Source: a virus. Taken from it: 24,199 nt of DNA. The position numbers and the translations under genes are program-made. Shown in pieces: positions 21,830-24,199 of the stretch (position 1 is the first letter of the stretch; the number at the start of each line of letters is the position of its first letter). The notes beneath the pieces were generated by a model. The model worked only from the letters and a program-made list of their open reading frames with translations, made no database searches and was not told the origin of the DNA. The stretch is from positions 1 to 24,199 of the IMG/VR virus record IMGVR_UViG_3300043786_000780; one strand, 5' to 3'.

Positions 21830-23931
21830 GTGCCCAGCCTCTTGACCACGATTCTCTTGCGGCCCATCCCGCCGGCCGTCGGCATCTCGACCTTGCGACG
21901 TCGCCGGCCACCGGCCTCGGCCGCCGTCGGCTGCAGACCCGTGATGCTCGCCGCCACCGCCGAGCCCACCAGGCAGTCCCACCAGTGATTTTCCCGGCTG
22001 CCGGCCTTCCACTCGTCCACCACCCGGCCCCGGGCCTCGGTCCGCACCGGGTACTCGCTAGTCAGGTGCTCGAGCAGCAGGTCGTGGTCACCCTTGTGGA
22101 GCGTGATCGCCTCCGGGTCGCCGATGGCCATGCGGAGCCGCGCCGCCGTAAACGTCTTCCACCAGTTCGTGTCGTAGAGCACCGACCGCTGCTTGGCGTC
22201 GCCGATGTTGCCGATCCGCCAGTTGAGCCCCATCTTGTCGCCACGGTGCCGGCCGGCGTCGGTGATCGGCTGCGAGCTCGCACCCACGCCCTTGCCGTGC
22301 GACGGGTAGATCTGGCCGGCGAACGGTGACTGCCGGGCGAACGTCCGCACGACCGGCGTGCTGTTGCCCCAGTTGGCGTCCACCATCATCTGAGATACCC
22401 GCAAAGCCACGCCGTCCTCGCGCTTCCAATCCGATCCGAGGATCAGCCGGGCCACCTCGTCGAGCCCAGCCCGCCACGCCCCGTCATCGGTCGCACCCTT
22501 GGCCGCTGACTGCATCGTCCGCTTGGCGTGGGCCGCCTCAAAGAAACTCGATGCTTGGTCCGGGTAGGTGCCGTAGGCCACGACGTGCCCGCCGTAGGAA
22601 TCCGACCACGACGAGACGAGCCAGTAGAGGAGCTTCTGCTGCACGTCCACGAACGCCGTCAGCGTGTTGTGCCCGGCCGGCACGATGGCTCTCGGCGTGT
22701 TCGTCGCCCGCAACGCCAGGGCCCGTTTGTCGAGCTTGTCGCTGGCGATGTCGTCCGCCATCGGCTGGTTCTGGTACTCGGCAAAGAACGCCGATTCGCC
22801 CCGGTCGATTCGGAGGTTCCACGCATGCTGGATGGCGCTCACCTCGTCCGGGTTCTTTCGCTCTGGCCACGCCACCCGTCCGCCGGCGTCCATCTCGGCC
22901 TGGTGCTGCCGGTAGAACTCGTCGGCCTCGGTGGTGCCACGCCCGTCCCGCTGCCCCTGCCGCCGCATCTCGGCGTACTGCCCCCACATCTCGTCGGCCG
23001 GCGGCCAGTCGTAGACGAGCTTCGTCCGCTCGCCTTGCCACGACGGATGCTTCGCACGGTCGAGCAGTCGGTCCGCCAGGTCGTCGGGCCGGATGACGGT
23101 GATGGTGCAGAGCCCGGCAATCTTCGCGCCCGGGCCGGCGAGGCCAAGGATTGCACCGCTGAGGATCTTTTCCCGTGTCGCCACCTGCGACGGGCTGGCC
23201 GCCGATTCGTCCGTCTGCGGGTCGTCGATGAGCACCAGCGACGGTCGCACGGTCGAGCCGTCTGGCCTCGTGTGACGAAGACCACGGATGCGGCCCGTGA
23301 TGCCGGCCACCCGCACGGCAGCCCCAGACGACTTGGCCTTGCCGATCCACGGCAGCGTGATCTGGTCGGCGGTCCACTCAATGTGCGTGGGCTCGCCCTC
23401 GCACGTCTGCCCCTGGGCCCGGCGGGTGATGCCTTCCATGGCTCGAATCGGGAAGCACGCCGCCGGGAAGTCCTCGAGGAGCAGGTCGTTTTGCTCCAGG
23501 TTGGTTTTGATGCTGTCGAGCATCTGGCAGGCGATGGCCTGGTCGGAGCCGATGAGCATGACGAACTGGCGATGCCCGTAGAGCAGCGACCAGATGCAGG
23601 CCCACTCAGCCAGCGTGGTCTTGCCGGATCCACGCGGCATGGCAAAGGCGAAGAGCTCGCCCCGCAGCACTGCGGCCTCGATCATCTCGATCGCCCGCAG
23701 GTGGTCCGGCGACCACGCCAGTGGGAACGCCTCTCGGCCGTACGTCTCGCAGAACGCCCGAAACGACTCCCGGCACGAGGCCAGCCGCTTGGGATTCTTG
23801 GGAGGCGGAACCGAGCCGATGTCACGGCCGGCGGCAGACAGGCGACGCGACCAGTTGCCGCCTTGCTCCTTCTGCTTGTCGTAGGCAGCCTTGGCTTTGT
23901 CGAGTCGTTTTTTCTGGTCAGAGCGAACGGC
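21826..23931 (-). CDS. Terminase large subunit (701 aa)
   Basis: The ATP-driven DNA packaging motor and nuclease. The N-terminal ATPase has Walker A MPRGSGKTT (98-106) and Walker B SLVLIDD (231-237). The C-terminal RNase H-like nuclease shows three spaced acidic sites: FVDVQQ (Asp429), MMVDANWG (Asp518) and HWWDC (Asp652). The C-terminus is Arg/Lys-rich. Length is within the range of GpA-like large terminases. GTG at 23931 is chosen because GAAGGG lies 10 nt before it; a TTG at 23949 would add six residues but lies inside that Shine-Dalgarno sequence. It is the first gene of the operon. No small terminase gene is present in the window. Confidence 0.95.
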   Translation of the reverse strand, partial: AVRSDQKKRLDKAKAAYDKQKEQGGNWSRRLSAAGRDIGSVPPPKNPKRLASCRESFRAFCETYGREAFPLAWSPDHLRAIEMIEAAVLRGELFAFAMPRGSGKTTLAEWACIWSLLYGHRQFVMLIGSDQAIACQMLDSIKTNLEQNDLLLEDFPAACFPIRAMEGITRRAQGQTCEGEPTHIEWTADQITLPWIGKAKSSGAAVRVAGITGRIRGLRHTRPDGSTVRPSLVLIDDPQTDESAASPSQVATREKILSGAILGLAGPGAKIAGLCTITVIRPDDLADRLLDRAKHPSWQGERTKLVYDWPPADEMWGQYAEMRRQGQRDGRGTTEADEFYRQHQAEMDAGGRVAWPERKNPDEVSAIQHAWNLRIDRGESAFFAEYQNQPMADDIASDKLDKRALALRATNTPRAIVPAGHNTLTAFVDVQQKLLYWLVSSWSDSYGGHVVAYGTYPDQASSFFEAAHAKRTMQSAAKGATDDGAWRAGLDEVARLILGSDWKREDGVALRVSQMMVDANWGNSTPVVRTFARQSPFAGQIYPSHGKGVGASSQPITDAGRHRGDKMGLNWRIGNIGDAKQRSVLYDTNWWKTFTAARLRMAIGDPEAITLHKGDHDLLLEHLTSEYPVRTEARGRVVDEWKAGSRENHWWDCLVGSAVAASITGLQPTAAEAGGRRRRKVEMPTAGGMGRKRIVVKRLGT

Positions 23932-24053
23932 CACGTTTGGACCCTTCAAAACACGTCATTTTGCGTAGGCTCGCCGCAAGGGCTCGGGCTGAAAGTCGAG
24001 GGAAGAACCTACCCCCCCAAGGTGGGTGTAGCATTTTGCAACAGTGCGTTTTT

Positions 24054-24069
24054 GCCTTGTTTTGTAGGC
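24054..24069. repeat. 16-bp palindromic repeat, operator-like copy A
   Basis: GCCTTGTTTTGTAGGC with arms GCCT/AGGC around eight bases. It is one base different from copy B, 41 bp away (close to four helical turns). Paired dyads before an operon suggest binding of a dimeric regulator; no protein can be named. Confidence 0.5.
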
Positions 24070-24094
24070 TTTTTTGCATGTCGCAGCGCAAAAC

Positions 24095-24110
24095 GCCTTG
24101 TTTTCTAGGC
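24095..24110. repeat. 16-bp palindromic repeat, operator-like copy B
   Basis: GCCTTGTTTTCTAGGC, the partner of copy A, with the same GCCT/AGGC arms and only the twelfth base changed. A weaker half-copy (TTTTGCGTAGGC) ends at 23970, nearer the terminase start. Confidence 0.5.
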
Positions 24111-24199
24111 ATTTTCGCGCGTTTCATTGTTTGCCAGTGATTTGATGATTTCGCGTGCCAAATGCACAAGATTTTTTGTCTCAACGATGACAACGCTTG

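Larger units (their letters stand above)
23932..24199 (-). promoter_or_regulatory. AT-richer leader upstream of the terminase gene
   Basis: No convincing gene. The only reading frame (24193-23918) has a composition unlike the operon and overlaps the terminase start. On the minus strand the region has several A-runs, two 16-bp palindromic repeats and a run of seven G near 24012-24018. No clean -35/-10 promoter can be named. As the whole late operon begins here, it is the likely place for the late promoter and its control. Confidence 0.5.

Noticed and set aside
24009-24031. Hairpin with C/G-runs in the leader as a terminator
   Set aside because: The stem is short and mismatched (CTAC...GTAG with a few G-C pairs) and no T-run follows on either strand.
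22528-24108. 526-codon plus-strand frame opposite terminase
   Set aside because: Antisense to a clear terminase gene; Arg/Pro/Val-rich composition as expected from the complement of GC-rich codons.
23918-24193. 91-codon minus-strand frame upstream of terminase
   Set aside because: Composition (many Lys, Cys, Trp and Arg), overlap with the terminase Shine-Dalgarno and start, and coverage of the palindromic repeats make it look like leader DNA, not a gene. A short real peptide cannot be fully excluded.
1-24199. Gene transfer agent instead of a phage
   Set aside because: The gene set does not exclude it, but the fibre and glycan block and the many unshared tail genes suit a phage better, and nothing in the window shows GTA-specific genes.

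Overview
This window is the late structural operon of a tailed double-stranded DNA phage or prophage. It holds 25 protein genes plus one frameshift product, all on the minus strand, and reads from right (about 23.9 kb) to left (1). The gene set indicates a siphovirus with a long non-contractile tail: lambda-type portal, G/GT-type tail chaperone with a -1 frameshift, tape measure, tube proteins and no sheath. GC content is high (roughly 60-65% by eye), lower in the leftmost 3 kb and in the LamG gene. The host cannot be read directly. GC-rich composition, a Mu-type protease/capsid fusion and the tail-tip proteins remind me of planctomycete prophages, but this is a weak inference from memory. No integrase, repressor, lysis gene, terminase small subunit, tRNA, CRISPR or IS element is present, so temperate or lytic life cannot be decided.

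Layout in transcription order. (1) 24199-23932 is an AT-richer leader without a convincing gene, carrying two 16-bp palindromic repeats. (2) Packaging and head, 23931-17194: large terminase, 47-aa membrane protein, gpW-like joiner, portal, a 17-codon acidic micro-ORF, a fused prohead protease-major capsid protein, a DUF2190 capsid cement protein and an FII-like head-tail joiner. Two strong hairpins flank the cement gene. (3) Fibre block, 17191-13526: Thr-rich collagen-like fibre, LamG protein, second collagen-like protein, small protein and a beta-helix-like repeat protein. (4) Glycan block, 13494-9392: a GH130-like beta-propeller protein, two tandem HtrL/YibB-like proteins, a class I methyltransferase and a GT2-TPR glycosyltransferase. 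(5) Tail, 9395-3: tail completion protein, gp10-like neck protein, three paralogous tube-like proteins, chaperone G and GT, tape measure, two unrecognised tail proteins, a large candidate tip or receptor-binding protein, and the first codons of a further gene.

Genes are packed with ATGA, GTGA, TGATG or TAATG overlaps at most junctions, so they are probably translated from a few polycistronic messages with coupling. The most interesting part is the 8-kb fibre plus glycan block lying exactly between head-tail joiner and tail-completion genes. Its collagen-like fibre is built of Gly-Pro-Thr units, the kind of substrate known to be O-glycosylated in bacterial collagen-like proteins, and the neighbouring glycan genes could form a phage-encoded virion glycosylation system. 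The best-supported non-obvious feature is a canonical -1 frameshift signal (T TTT TTC, 7-nt spacer, 8-bp stem) that creates the GT chaperone from a downstream frame with no start codon.
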